Shown here piece after piece: positions 9,964 through 17,469 of a stretch of 64,000 nucleotides of DNA. This DNA is from an uncultured Propionibacteriaceae bacterium (GTDB lineage: Bacteria > Actinomycetota > Actinomycetes > Propionibacteriales > Propionibacteriaceae). Positions within the stretch are counted from its first letter, which is position 1; each line of letters opens with the position of its first letter. A program made the position numbers and the translations under genes. The stretch spans positions 74,347 through 138,346 of the forward strand of contig CALCKT010000011.1 in assembly GCA_937965785.1 (NCBI GenBank), in the 5' to 3' direction. Under the pieces are notes generated by a model. That model ran no database searches and had not been told where the DNA came from. It worked only from the letters and a program-made list of their open reading frames with translations.

Positions 9964-10707
9964 TCAGGACGTGAACAGCGAGAAGTGGAAGGAGTACAGG
10001 CTCGGGCGGTAGACGTGCTGGCCGAACTCGACCACCCGTCCGTCGGCGGCGTAGCCGGTGCGTTCCATCGTCAGCAGCGGCGCCCCCTCCTCCTCGCCCA
10101 GGGCCTCGGCCTCCTTCGCGTTCGCCTCGCGGGCGCCGATCACCTGGCGGGCGGAGGCCACCTCGACGCCGCGCGCCGCCAGGCAGCGGTAGAGGCCGCT
10201 CTCGCCGAGTTCCTGCCAGGTCGGTGCGATGTCGAGGGGAATGAGGTTCGTCATCAGCGCCAGGGGGTGGTCGTCGGCGTAGCGGAGGCGACGTACCGCA
10301 AGCAGCCCCTCGCCCTGGGGGATGCTGAGTTTCTCGGCCTCCTCCGGCGATGCCTCGCGCACCTCGTAGGAGAGCACCCGGGTGGTGGGGGAGAACCCGG
10401 CCTCGGCGAGGTCGTCGTTCAGGGAGGACAGCTTCATGGGGCGGTGCACGTGGGGCGGGGTGACGCGGGTGCCCACTCCGCGACGGCGCGTCAACAGCCC
10501 TCGCGAGGCCAGTTCCTGCAACGCCCGGCGGGCCGTGGGTCGGGCCACGTCCAAGCGGGTGGCCATCGACACCTCGTCCTCGATCATCGCCCCTGCGGGT
10601 AGCGCCCCGGACAGGATTGCGGTCTCGATCGGTTTCGCGATCTGCTGGTACAGGGGGACCTGGGAATCGCGGTCCAGCGTGATCTCCGGTTCGTAGGTCG
10701 GTTCCAT
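9964..10707 (-). CDS. GntR-family (HutC-type) regulator, probable repressor of the inositol genes
   Basis: A 247-residue regulator. The N-terminal winged helix reads PLYQQIAKPIETAILSGALP, then MATRLDVARPTARRALQEL and a wing RRRGVGTRV. The C-terminal two-thirds is a UTRA/HutC ligand domain (VRRLRYADDHPLALMTNLIP...). ATG 10707 follows a GAGGACC site; the frame is open further but without a start signal. It is divergent from iolCBD, and palindromes in the shared intergenic region match a GntR target. Inducer is unknown; an inositol breakdown intermediate is the natural guess. Confidence 0.85.
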   Translation of the reverse strand: MEPTYEPEITLDRDSQVPLYQQIAKPIETAILSGALPAGAMIEDEVSMATRLDVARPTARRALQELASRGLLTRRRGVGTRVTPPHVHRPMKLSSLNDDLAEAGFSPTTRVLSYEVREASPEEAEKLSIPQGEGLLAVRRLRYADDHPLALMTNLIPLDIAPTWQELGESGLYRCLAARGVEVASARQVIGAREANAKEAEALGEEEGAPLLTMERTGYAADGRVVEFGQHVYRPSLYSFHFSLFTS

Positions 10708-10768
10708 GATGTGGTCCTCGGGCCAGAACGTGCTTTGTTTCGGCGTGACAGATAGGTGACGGTTTGGA

Positions 10769-10780
10769 TTGATCATACAA
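10769..10780. promoter_or_regulatory. Second, degenerate GntR box over the regulator's own promoter
   Basis: On the minus strand this reads TTGTATGATCAA, ten of twelve bases identical to the TTGTATGTACAA box before mmsA. It contains TATGAT (10777-10772), a good -10 hexamer for the regulator gene. Binding here would repress the regulator's own transcription. Confidence 0.4.
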
Positions 10781-10815
10781 GCCGGATGACTGTTCGCGGT
10801 GCGCGGAACGGGAAG

Positions 10816-10829
10816 TATGTCCTGACATA
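10816..10829. promoter_or_regulatory. Perfect palindromic operator upstream of iolC
   Basis: TATGTC-CT-GACATA is a perfect 6-base inverted repeat. Its core TGTCCTGACA has the TGT-N4-ACA form seen before the transaldolase and mmsA genes. It lies two bases from the iolC -35 element, an ideal position for repression by the divergent GntR protein. From memory the core also resembles the motif reported for the GntR regulator IolR of Corynebacterium glutamicum. Confidence 0.6.
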
Positions 10830-10831
10830 GG

Positions 10832-10860
10832 TTGACTGGGGTCCTCCGCGTGGGCAGACT
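10832..10860 (+). promoter_or_regulatory. Probable promoter of iolCBD
   Basis: TTGACT at 10832-10837 and CAGACT at 10855-10860 are separated by 17 bases, about 50 bases before the iolC start. The -35 is strong; the -10 keeps only the key A and final T, so the promoter is plausible but not certain. Confidence 0.4.
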
Positions 10861-10912
10861 GGAACAATCCCCGACCTTGAGGAGCCATCCCCGAAATCAA
10901 GGAGTCATCACC

Positions 10913-11893
10913 GTGGATGAGCCGGTACTCGACGTTTGCACCATCGGCAGGTGCGGGGTGGACCTGTACCCGCTGGAGATGAACACCCACCTGGAGGACG
11001 TGACGCGGTTCGGCAAGTTCCTCGGTGGCTCGTCTGCGAACGTGGCCGTCGCCGCGGCCCGCCTGGGGCATTCCGTCGCCTGCGTCACCGGGGTCGGCGA
11101 CGATCCCTTCGGCCGTTTCGTCCGTTCCGAGTTGACCCGGCTGGGCGTGGACGCCCGGCACGTCGTGGTGAACCCGGCGTTCAACACCCCCGTCACCTTC
11201 TGCGAGGTCTTCCCGCCCGACAACTTCCCGTTGTTCTTCTACCGCCAGCCCACCACCCCCGACCTGGAGATCGGCGTCGACGACCTGCCCGACGAGGTCG
11301 CCACGGCCCGCATCCTGTGGCTGACCGTCAGCGGCCTGTCGGTGGAGCCGTCGCGGTCGGCCAACCACGAGGCGCTGCGACGCCACCACGGCAACGGCAT
11401 GAGCATCCTCGACCTCGACTACCGGGCGCGTTTCTGGCCCAGCGAACAGGAGGCGACCGCACAGGTCCAGCAGGCCCTCGACCACGTCGACGTGGCGATC
11501 GGGAACCTGGAGGAGTGCCGGATCGCGGTCGGCGAGACCGACCCGGATGCCGCGGCCCTCGCGCTGCTGGAACGCGGGGTGGAAGTGGCCGTCGTGAAAC
11601 AGGGAATGATGGGAACCCTGGTGCGCACCGCGACGGAGCGGGTCTACGTGCCCGTCACGAACGTCCAGGTCCGCAACGGGCTCGGCGCGGGCGACGGCTT
11701 CGGCGGGGCCGTGTGCCACGGCCTGCTGCAGGGCTGGGACCTGGCCAGGACGTTCGCCTTCGCGTCGGCGGCGGGTGCCATCGTCGCGTCACGGCTGGAG
11801 TGCTCCACCGCCATGCCGCGTATCGACGAGGTGGAGCGTTTGATGGCGGCCAACCCGCAGGTCGTCCCGGTCGTCAGCAGAATCCGGCACTGA
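10913..11893 (+). CDS. iolC: 5-dehydro-2-deoxygluconokinase IolC
   Basis: PfkB-family kinase that phosphorylates 5-dehydro-2-deoxy-D-gluconate with ATP. The N-terminal motif GKFLGGSSANVAVAAARLG and the C-terminal catalytic motif NGLGAGDGFGGAV, with its Asp base, are both visible. The length of 326 residues is normal. The GTG start at 10913 has AAGGAG eight bases upstream; a longer frame from 10832 lacks such a site and overlaps the promoter. It is the first gene of iolCBD, ten bases ahead of iolB. Confidence 0.88.
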   Translation: MDEPVLDVCTIGRCGVDLYPLEMNTHLEDVTRFGKFLGGSSANVAVAAARLGHSVACVTGVGDDPFGRFVRSELTRLGVDARHVVVNPAFNTPVTFCEVFPPDNFPLFFYRQPTTPDLEIGVDDLPDEVATARILWLTVSGLSVEPSRSANHEALRRHHGNGMSILDLDYRARFWPSEQEATAQVQQALDHVDVAIGNLEECRIAVGETDPDAAALALLERGVEVAVVKQGMMGTLVRTATERVYVPVTNVQVRNGLGAGDGFGGAVCHGLLQGWDLARTFAFASAAGAIVASRLECSTAMPRIDEVERLMAANPQVVPVVSRIRH

Positions 11894-11903
11894 GGAGGAA
11901 AAC

Positions 11904-12776
11904 ATGGACAACGAAACCCACGTGATCAAGGCGGGAAGCACCGCCCACGGCCAGTTCGAGACCGACGTCAGCATCGAACGCGCCGGTTGGGAGTGGAGCT
12001 CCATCCGCGTGCTGGCGCTGCCCGCGGGCGGATCGGAGACGGTGACCTCCGGGGTCTCCGAGCTGCTGGTGCTGCCGCTGTCCGGGGGCTGCACCGTCGA
12101 GGTGAAAGGCGAAACCCACGTGCTCAACGGCCGCGAGGAGGTGTGGAGCGCCATCACCGACTACCTCTACATCCCGCGCGAGACCACGTTCACGGTCCGC
12201 AGCGAATCCGGGGGGCGGTTCGCGCTGCCCGCGGCGAAGGCCACCCGCGACCTGCCGGTGCGGTACTGCCCCGTCACCGAGGTGGTCACCACCCTGCGCG
12301 GCGCGGGTCCGTGTTCCCGTCAGGTCAACAACTACGCGCTCGGCAACGACCTGGAGACCTCCCACCTGCTGGCCTGCGAGGTGCTGACCCCGGGTGGCAA
12401 CTGGTCCAGCTACCCGCCCCACAAGCACGACGAACACAACGAGGTGGAACGCATCCTCGAGGAGATCTACTACTACGAGGTGCGGCCGGGGCTGAACGGG
12501 TCGCCGGGGATGGCGTTGCAGCGCATCTATCCCTCGGGCCACGAAATCGACGTGTGTGCCGAGGTGCACTCCCGCGACGTGGTGACGATGCCGCACGGCT
12601 ACCACGGCCCGTCGGTGGCCGCGCCCGGATACGACCTCTACTACCTCAACGTCATGGCCGGGCCCGCCGAGGACTCCACCTGGCTGATGACCGACGATCC
12701 CGCATACACCTGGATCCGCGACACCTGGGCCTCCCAGGACGTTGATCCCCGGCTCCCCATGACCCCTCTCAACTAA
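11904..12776 (+). CDS. iolB: 5-deoxy-glucuronate isomerase IolB
   Basis: Isomerises 5-deoxy-D-glucuronate to 5-dehydro-2-deoxy-D-gluconate, just before the IolC step. The bicupin fold is recognisable, with the metal-binding motif YPPHKHDEHNEVERILEEIY and a second cupin strand TMPHGYHGPSVAAPGYDLYY. At 290 residues it is standard size. AGGAGG precedes the ATG with good spacing, and iolD follows after nine bases. Confidence 0.92.
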   Translation: MDNETHVIKAGSTAHGQFETDVSIERAGWEWSSIRVLALPAGGSETVTSGVSELLVLPLSGGCTVEVKGETHVLNGREEVWSAITDYLYIPRETTFTVRSESGGRFALPAAKATRDLPVRYCPVTEVVTTLRGAGPCSRQVNNYALGNDLETSHLLACEVLTPGGNWSSYPPHKHDEHNEVERILEEIYYYEVRPGLNGSPGMALQRIYPSGHEIDVCAEVHSRDVVTMPHGYHGPSVAAPGYDLYYLNVMAGPAEDSTWLMTDDPAYTWIRDTWASQDVDPRLPMTPLN

Positions 12777-12785
12777 GGAAACCCA

Positions 12786-14672
12786 GTGTCAACAGTGCGT
12801 CTCACCGTCGGGCAGGCGGTCGTCCGCTTCCTCGTCAACCAGTACACCGAACGCGACGGTATCGAGCGGCGTCTCATCGCGGGTGCCTTCGGCATCTTCG
12901 GGCACGGCAACGTCGCCGGGATCGGCCAGGCCCTGCTGCAGAACGATCTCGACCCCACCCCCGAGGGCGAACGGATGCGCTACATCATGCCCCGCAACGA
13001 GCAGGGCATGGTGCACGCCGCCGCGGCCTACGCCAAGACCACGAACCGGCTGAGCACCTGGATGTGCACCGCCTCGATCGGCCCCGGGTCGCTGAACATG
13101 GTCACGGGCGCGGCCCTGGCCACGACGAACCGGCTGCCGGTGCTGCTGTTCCCCTCCGACCAGTTCGCCACCCGCTTCCCCGACCCGGTGCTGCAGCAGG
13201 TCGAGGACCCGGTCTCGCCGATGACCGCCGCCACCGACTGCTTCCGTCCCGTCTCGCGGTTCTTCGACCGCATCGAACGGCCCGAGCAGCTCATTCCGTC
13301 GCTGCTCGCCGGGTTGCGGGTGCTGACCGATCCGGTTGACACGGGCGCGGTGACCATCGCCCTGCCGCAGGACGTGCAGGCCGAGTCCTACGACTTCCCC
13401 GTCGAGTTCTTCGCGCGACGGGTCTGGCACGTGCGCCGCCCACCGGCCGAGGCCGCCGCCATCGAACGGGCCGCCGCGATCATCCGGGATGCGCGCAGAC
13501 CCCTCGTCGTCGCGGGTGGTGGCGTGATCTACGCGGAGGCGTCGAAGCAGCTGCGGGCTTTCGCGGACGCCACCGGGATTCCCGTCTCCGACACCCAGGC
13601 GGGCAAGGGCGCGATCAACCACGACCACCCGGCCGCGGTCGGTGGGGTCGGGTCGACGGGTGCCGCCTCGGCCAACGCCCTGGCCGACGAGGCCGATGTC
13701 GTGATCGGCATCGGGACGCGCTACTCGGATTTCACCACCGCCTCGCACACCCAGTTCAAGAACCCGGATGTGAAGTTCGTCAACATCAACGTCGCCGCCT
13801 TCGACGCCGCCAAGCACAGCGCCGAGATGGTGGTCGGCGACGCGCGCGAGTCCTTGGAGGCGCTGACCGCGGCCCTCGACGGGTACCGGGTCGGTGACGA
13901 CTACACCGGGCGCATCGCGGAATTGAAGGCGGAGTGGGCGAAGGTCACGCACGAGTGCTACCACCGTGATCAGACCCCGCTGCCCGCGCAGACCGAGGTG
14001 TTCGGGGCGCTCAACGAGCTGATGGGCGACGGGGACGTCGTCATCAACGCCGCCGGTTCGATGCCTGGCGACCTCCAGTGCCTGTGGCAGGCCCCCACCC
14101 CGGAGCAGTACCACGTGGAGTACGCCTTCTCCTGCATGGGCTACGAGATCCCCGCGGCGATGGGTGTGAAACTGGCCAGGCCCGAGGCCGAGGTGGTCTC
14201 CATCGTCGGCGATGGCACCTACCAGATGCTGCCGATGGAGCTCGCGACCATCGTCCAGGAGAAGATCAAGGTCATCTTCGTGCTGCTGCAGAACTACGGC
14301 TTCGCCTCCATCGGGGCGCTGTCGGAGAGCCACGGGTCGCAGCGTTTCGGCACCCGCTACCGCACCGGTGAGACCCCCCACAACGCCGACGGCGACCTGC
14401 TTCCCGTCGACATCGCCACCAATGCGGAGTCGTGGGGCCTGAAGGTGCTGAGGGTCCACGGCATGGACGAGTTCCGCAAGGCCTATGCCGAGGCGGTGGC
14501 CTGTGAGAGTCCGGTGATGATCCACATCGAGACCGACCTGTACGGCCCCAACCCGCCCGGTTCCAGCTGGTGGGATGTGCCGATCTCGGAGGTTTCGCGC
14601 ATCGAGTCGACGCAACAGGCCCGCACCTGGTACGAGGGCAAGAAGACCGACCAGCGCCACTATCTGCGCTGA
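12786..14672 (+). CDS. iolD: 3D-(3,5/4)-trihydroxycyclohexane-1,2-dione hydrolase IolD
   Basis: Thiamine-diphosphate enzyme that opens the ring of the inositol-derived dione. The 628-residue protein has the ThDP-enzyme layout: PYR domain with the activating Glu in MPRNEQGMVHAAAAYAK, central domain (VVAGGGVIYAEASKQL), and PP domain with the GDG...N motif SIVGDGTYQMLPMELATIVQEKIKVIFVLLQNYGF (split here only by position). GTG 12786 has AAGGAA upstream. It is last in the operon and is followed at once by a strong hairpin. Confidence 0.92.
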   Translation: MSTVRLTVGQAVVRFLVNQYTERDGIERRLIAGAFGIFGHGNVAGIGQALLQNDLDPTPEGERMRYIMPRNEQGMVHAAAAYAKTTNRLSTWMCTASIGPGSLNMVTGAALATTNRLPVLLFPSDQFATRFPDPVLQQVEDPVSPMTAATDCFRPVSRFFDRIERPEQLIPSLLAGLRVLTDPVDTGAVTIALPQDVQAESYDFPVEFFARRVWHVRRPPAEAAAIERAAAIIRDARRPLVVAGGGVIYAEASKQLRAFADATGIPVSDTQAGKGAINHDHPAAVGGVGSTGAASANALADEADVVIGIGTRYSDFTTASHTQFKNPDVKFVNINVAAFDAAKHSAEMVVGDARESLEALTAALDGYRVGDDYTGRIAELKAEWAKVTHECYHRDQTPLPAQTEVFGALNELMGDGDVVINAAGSMPGDLQCLWQAPTPEQYHVEYAFSCMGYEIPAAMGVKLARPEAEVVSIVGDGTYQMLPMELATIVQEKIKVIFVLLQNYGFASIGALSESHGSQRFGTRYRTGETPHNADGDLLPVDIATNAESWGLKVLRVHGMDEFRKAYAEAVACESPVMIHIETDLYGPNPPGSSWWDVPISEVSRIESTQQARTWYEGKKTDQRHYLR

Positions 14673-14676
14673 ACCT

Positions 14677-14712
14677 CGGCGGGGCCGCCCTGAAAGGAGG
14701 GCGGCCCCGCCG
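14677..14712 (+). terminator. Strong hairpin terminator after iolCBD
   Basis: Perfect 15-base arms (14677-14691 and 14698-14712, left arm CGGCGGGGCCGCCCT) enclose a six-base loop, five bases after the iolD stop. No U-tract follows, as is frequent in high-GC actinobacteria. Confidence 0.75.
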
Positions 14713-14839
14713 CCGTTCGGAGGCCCGTCGGGATCGGGGGAGGATGTGGCTGGTTGGGTCGGGTGAGGGGGAGCAGCGCTGCGATCGTTGATGCCCGGGG
14801 TGATGTGGTGGGTGGAAGTGGAAAGGGGCGGCTGTACTG

Positions 14840-15250
14840 ATGAGGGCGAGGACATGGGTCTTGCGGGCTGGCGCCGTGGTGGTGGCGGTGTTGGTCGTTT
14901 GGTTGTGGGGGCGGTTTGTTCCGGATCCGGCTGTGCTGCCTGACGGGGAGACGCGGATCTCGTCGTCGGGGCGGTACACCTCGGAGTTCCTCGCCGAGGA
15001 GATCAATGGGAGACGCAATGTGTATCCGGTGATCAAGAATTCGGCGGGTGAGGTGTTGTGGAGTGATGATAGGCGTTATCTCATGAGCGCGCATCCGGTG
15101 GGGGTGGTGTGGCAGGAGGATGCCGACGTGTTGTGGCTGTTGTCTGGCGATATTGGTACTTCGCGTGTGGTGGAGAAGGACGGGGAGTGGGTCAAGGAAT
15201 GGGACTGGGACACGCTGCCTCCCGACATCGAGAAAATCAAGAAGAGCTGA
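14840..15250 (+). CDS. Hypothetical exported or membrane-anchored protein
   Basis: A 136-residue protein with basic N-terminus (MRART) and one hydrophobic helix (VLRAGAVVVAVLVVWLWGRF), then a hydrophilic domain presumably outside the membrane. The DNA around it has more T and G on the coding strand than its neighbours. No family is recognised. The Trp/Asp-rich C-terminus (VKEWDWDTLPPDIEKIKKS) is distinctive. It may be a stand-alone gene between the iol terminator and the ABC exporter promoter region. Confidence 0.6.
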   Translation: MRARTWVLRAGAVVVAVLVVWLWGRFVPDPAVLPDGETRISSSGRYTSEFLAEEINGRRNVYPVIKNSAGEVLWSDDRRYLMSAHPVGVVWQEDADVLWLLSGDIGTSRVVEKDGEWVKEWDWDTLPPDIEKIKKS

Positions 15251-15321
15251 TGACGGCAGGGCTGCAATCGGATGCCGGACCTCCGGAGCCCTGGGAGCTG
15301 TCGCGCATCGTCGCAGTTTGT

Positions 15322-15358
15322 TGCGTAGGCATGCTTACGCATACCGACTCGATGCGTA
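15322..15358. promoter_or_regulatory. TGCGTA inverted and direct repeats upstream of an ABC exporter
   Basis: TGCGTA (15322-15327) and TACGCA (15336-15341) form an inverted repeat around an eight-base centre that itself contains GCATGC. A third TGCGTA follows at 15353-15358. Three copies in 37 bases within AT-richer DNA, about 155 bases before the exporter start, look like a regulator-binding cluster. Which protein binds is unknown. The nearby LuxR-type regulator is one candidate. No other feature is seen in 15251-15511. Confidence 0.4.
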
Positions 15359-15511
15359 TTTATCCTCGCGGCGCTCTGTAAGTCGCCGGATGCTCTCCTG
15401 GGGTTCCCGTAACCGGAATACCCTGACTTCCGGGAGGAGTTGGTGAACGGGGCGAAGCGGCCCCGTCTCGTCGCCCCGGCTCCAGTGACAACCCGGAGAG
15501 GAGGACAGGGG

Positions 15512-16423
15512 ATGTCGAGCGCCATCACCGTCAGCGGACTGAGAAAAACATACGGGAGTTTCGTGGCGGTCGACGACGTCGACCTGCAAGTGGAAAGTGG
15601 GGAGGTGTTTGCCTTTCTCGGTCCGAACGGTGCCGGTAAGACGACCACCATCGACATCCTAACGGGTGCGCAGCGACGTACCAGCGGTACGGTGAGCGTA
15701 CTGGGACGTGACCCGCAGAACGATGAGCGCGAATGGCGCGCTCAGGTGGGGGTGGTGCCGCAGGGCACGGCGGATTATCAGGAACTCACGGTCCACGAGG
15801 TAATTGACCATTTCGCCACGTTCTACCCCGACCCCTTCCCGACCGAGCAGCTCATAGACATGGTCGGTCTCAGGGCCAAGACCAAGACCTACACCACCAA
15901 ACTCTCGGGCGGGCAGCGCCGGCGCCTGGACGTGGCGGTGGGTGTGGTCGGCCGGCCTCGGCTCCTCTTCCTGGACGAGCCGACTACTGGGCTCGACCCG
16001 GAGGCCCGGCGTGAGGCGTGGGAACTGGTGCGCCTGCTCACCGGTGAGGGAATGACTACGGTGCTGACCACCCACTACCTGGACGAGGCGCAGGAACTGT
16101 CCCAGCGGATCGGTGTCATCGCGGGTGGGCGGATGTTGCACGTCGGTACCCTGGACCAGCTGGCCCAGTTGACCGGTAGCCGGCATCGTGTTTCCTACGA
16201 TCTCGATCCCCTGGTCGAGGTGCCGCCGGGTTTGGCGACGAGACTGGAAAGCGAACCCCACAGCTGCCTCTATGCCACCGATGAGCCGACGGCGCTGCTA
16301 CGGCTGCTGCTGGATGCAGCACAGCGACGAGGAATAGCGGAAATACCCGGCTTACAGGTCACCCAGCCCAGCCTTGAGCGGATCTACATAGACATGATCG
16401 AACAGGCGAAGGAGCAGCGATGA
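15512..16423 (+). CDS. ABC exporter ATPase (daunorubicin/lantibiotic type)
   Basis: Energises export by the adjacent permease. Walker A GPNGAGKTT, signature LSGGQRRRL, Walker B LLFLDEPTTG and switch His in VLTTHYLDEAQ are all present. The C-terminal extension of about 80 residues is typical of the DrrA/CcmA branch. ATG 15512 has AGGAGG seven bases upstream, preferred over an in-frame GTG at 15440. It overlaps the permease gene by four bases. Substrate unknown: drug, peptide or lipid are all possible. Confidence 0.88.
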   Translation: MSSAITVSGLRKTYGSFVAVDDVDLQVESGEVFAFLGPNGAGKTTTIDILTGAQRRTSGTVSVLGRDPQNDEREWRAQVGVVPQGTADYQELTVHEVIDHFATFYPDPFPTEQLIDMVGLRAKTKTYTTKLSGGQRRRLDVAVGVVGRPRLLFLDEPTTGLDPEARREAWELVRLLTGEGMTTVLTTHYLDEAQELSQRIGVIAGGRMLHVGTLDQLAQLTGSRHRVSYDLDPLVEVPPGLATRLESEPHSCLYATDEPTALLRLLLDAAQRRGIAEIPGLQVTQPSLERIYIDMIEQAKEQR

Positions 16424-17286
16424 GCAGCGAATTTACGCAGGTTTCGATGGCAACGGCTCCTAGGGCCGGTGCCGCGACGCGCAAACGACTCCCCGGGTTG
16501 GTTGAGGCGAGTCTGGCGCGGTCGCGGGTGGAACTGTTGACGTTCTTCCGCAATTGGATGTCGCTGATTTTCAACATGGCCCTTCCGGTGCTGTTGATGC
16601 TCGTTTTCGGTGCCGTTTTCAATCAAAAAATACCGGGAACCAACGTTGATTATCGCCTGTTGTTCATCTCCGGGATGATCGGTGTCGGTGTGATGAGTAC
16701 CACATTCCAGTCGCTGGCGCTCAGCGTCACCAGTGACCGGGACGAGGGTCTCATCCGCAGGTTGGCCGCGTCCCCGATGCCGAGGGTCGCCTATTTTGTC
16801 GGGATCACGGTCAAGGCGCTCATTACGACGGTGTTCGAGGTCATCATCCTGATGGTTCTGGGAATGGTGCTCTACGGCCTTCCGATGCCGTCCGACGCCG
16901 TGCGCTGGCTGACCTTGGTGTGGGTGGTCCTGCTCGGGGTGAGTTCCTGTTCGCTACTCGGTATCGCGTACACGGCGCTGATCCCCAATTCCCGGGCCGC
17001 CCCCGGCGCCACCACCCCTCCGTTCATGATTCTTCAATTCGTTTCAGGGGTGTTCTTTCCGCTCTCGATGATTCCCGCCGTGCTCACCAGCATCGGCTAC
17101 GCCTTCCCCCTGTTGTGGATGGCGAAGGGTCTGCGGTTCGTGTTCCTGCCGGATTTCTTGGAGTCGGCCGAGCCGAGCGGGTCCTGGGATCTGGGTCTGG
17201 CGGCTGTCATCCTGATCGCCTGGACCGTAGTGGGTGGCATTCTGGCCGCTTTCGCCTTCCGTTGGCGTGGTCAGCGGGTGAAGTGA
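16420..17286 (+). CDS. ABC-2 type permease of the exporter
   Basis: A 288-residue membrane protein with six hydrophobic segments: MSLIFNMALPVLLMLVFGAV, LLFISGMIGVGVMST, VFEVIILMVLGMVLYG, TLVWVVLLGVSSCSLLGIAY, MILQFVSGVFFPLSMIPAVL and the last near residues 260-280. This is the topology of DrrB-like ABC-2 permeases. The conserved LRRLAASPM-like cytoplasmic loop appears as LIRRLAASPMPR. The start ATGA overlaps the ATPase stop. A hairpin with T-tract follows. Confidence 0.87.
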   Translation: MSSEFTQVSMATAPRAGAATRKRLPGLVEASLARSRVELLTFFRNWMSLIFNMALPVLLMLVFGAVFNQKIPGTNVDYRLLFISGMIGVGVMSTTFQSLALSVTSDRDEGLIRRLAASPMPRVAYFVGITVKALITTVFEVIILMVLGMVLYGLPMPSDAVRWLTLVWVVLLGVSSCSLLGIAYTALIPNSRAAPGATTPPFMILQFVSGVFFPLSMIPAVLTSIGYAFPLLWMAKGLRFVFLPDFLESAEPSGSWDLGLAAVILIAWTVVGGILAAFAFRWRGQRVK

Positions 17287-17370
17287 AATCCGCGGCAGCG
17301 TCCTGCTTGGGTGTGCTGCTGGGAATGACCGGGTGGGGGGCGGCTGCCCGCCCCGCCCGGTATCGTGCCA

Positions 17371-17419
17371 AGGGTCCTGTCTCCGTAGTTTTTCTGGAGG
17401 CGGGACCCTCGACGTTTTT
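17371..17419 (+). terminator. Rho-independent terminator of the ABC exporter operon
   Basis: A 14-base stem (17371-17384 with 17396-17409, AGGGTCC.../...GGACCCT, with two G-U pairs in RNA) and an 11-base loop are followed by five T at 17415-17419. Confidence 0.75.
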
Positions 17420-17469
17420 CATTCAGGGCTTGCTGTTCATTCCTGATGAACTATTGCTGAGTGTGAAAA

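Noticed and set aside
12789..14855. A 688-codon open frame antisense to iolD
   Set aside because: Composition is Gly/Arg/His/Val-rich without domains, and iolD on the other strand is unambiguous.
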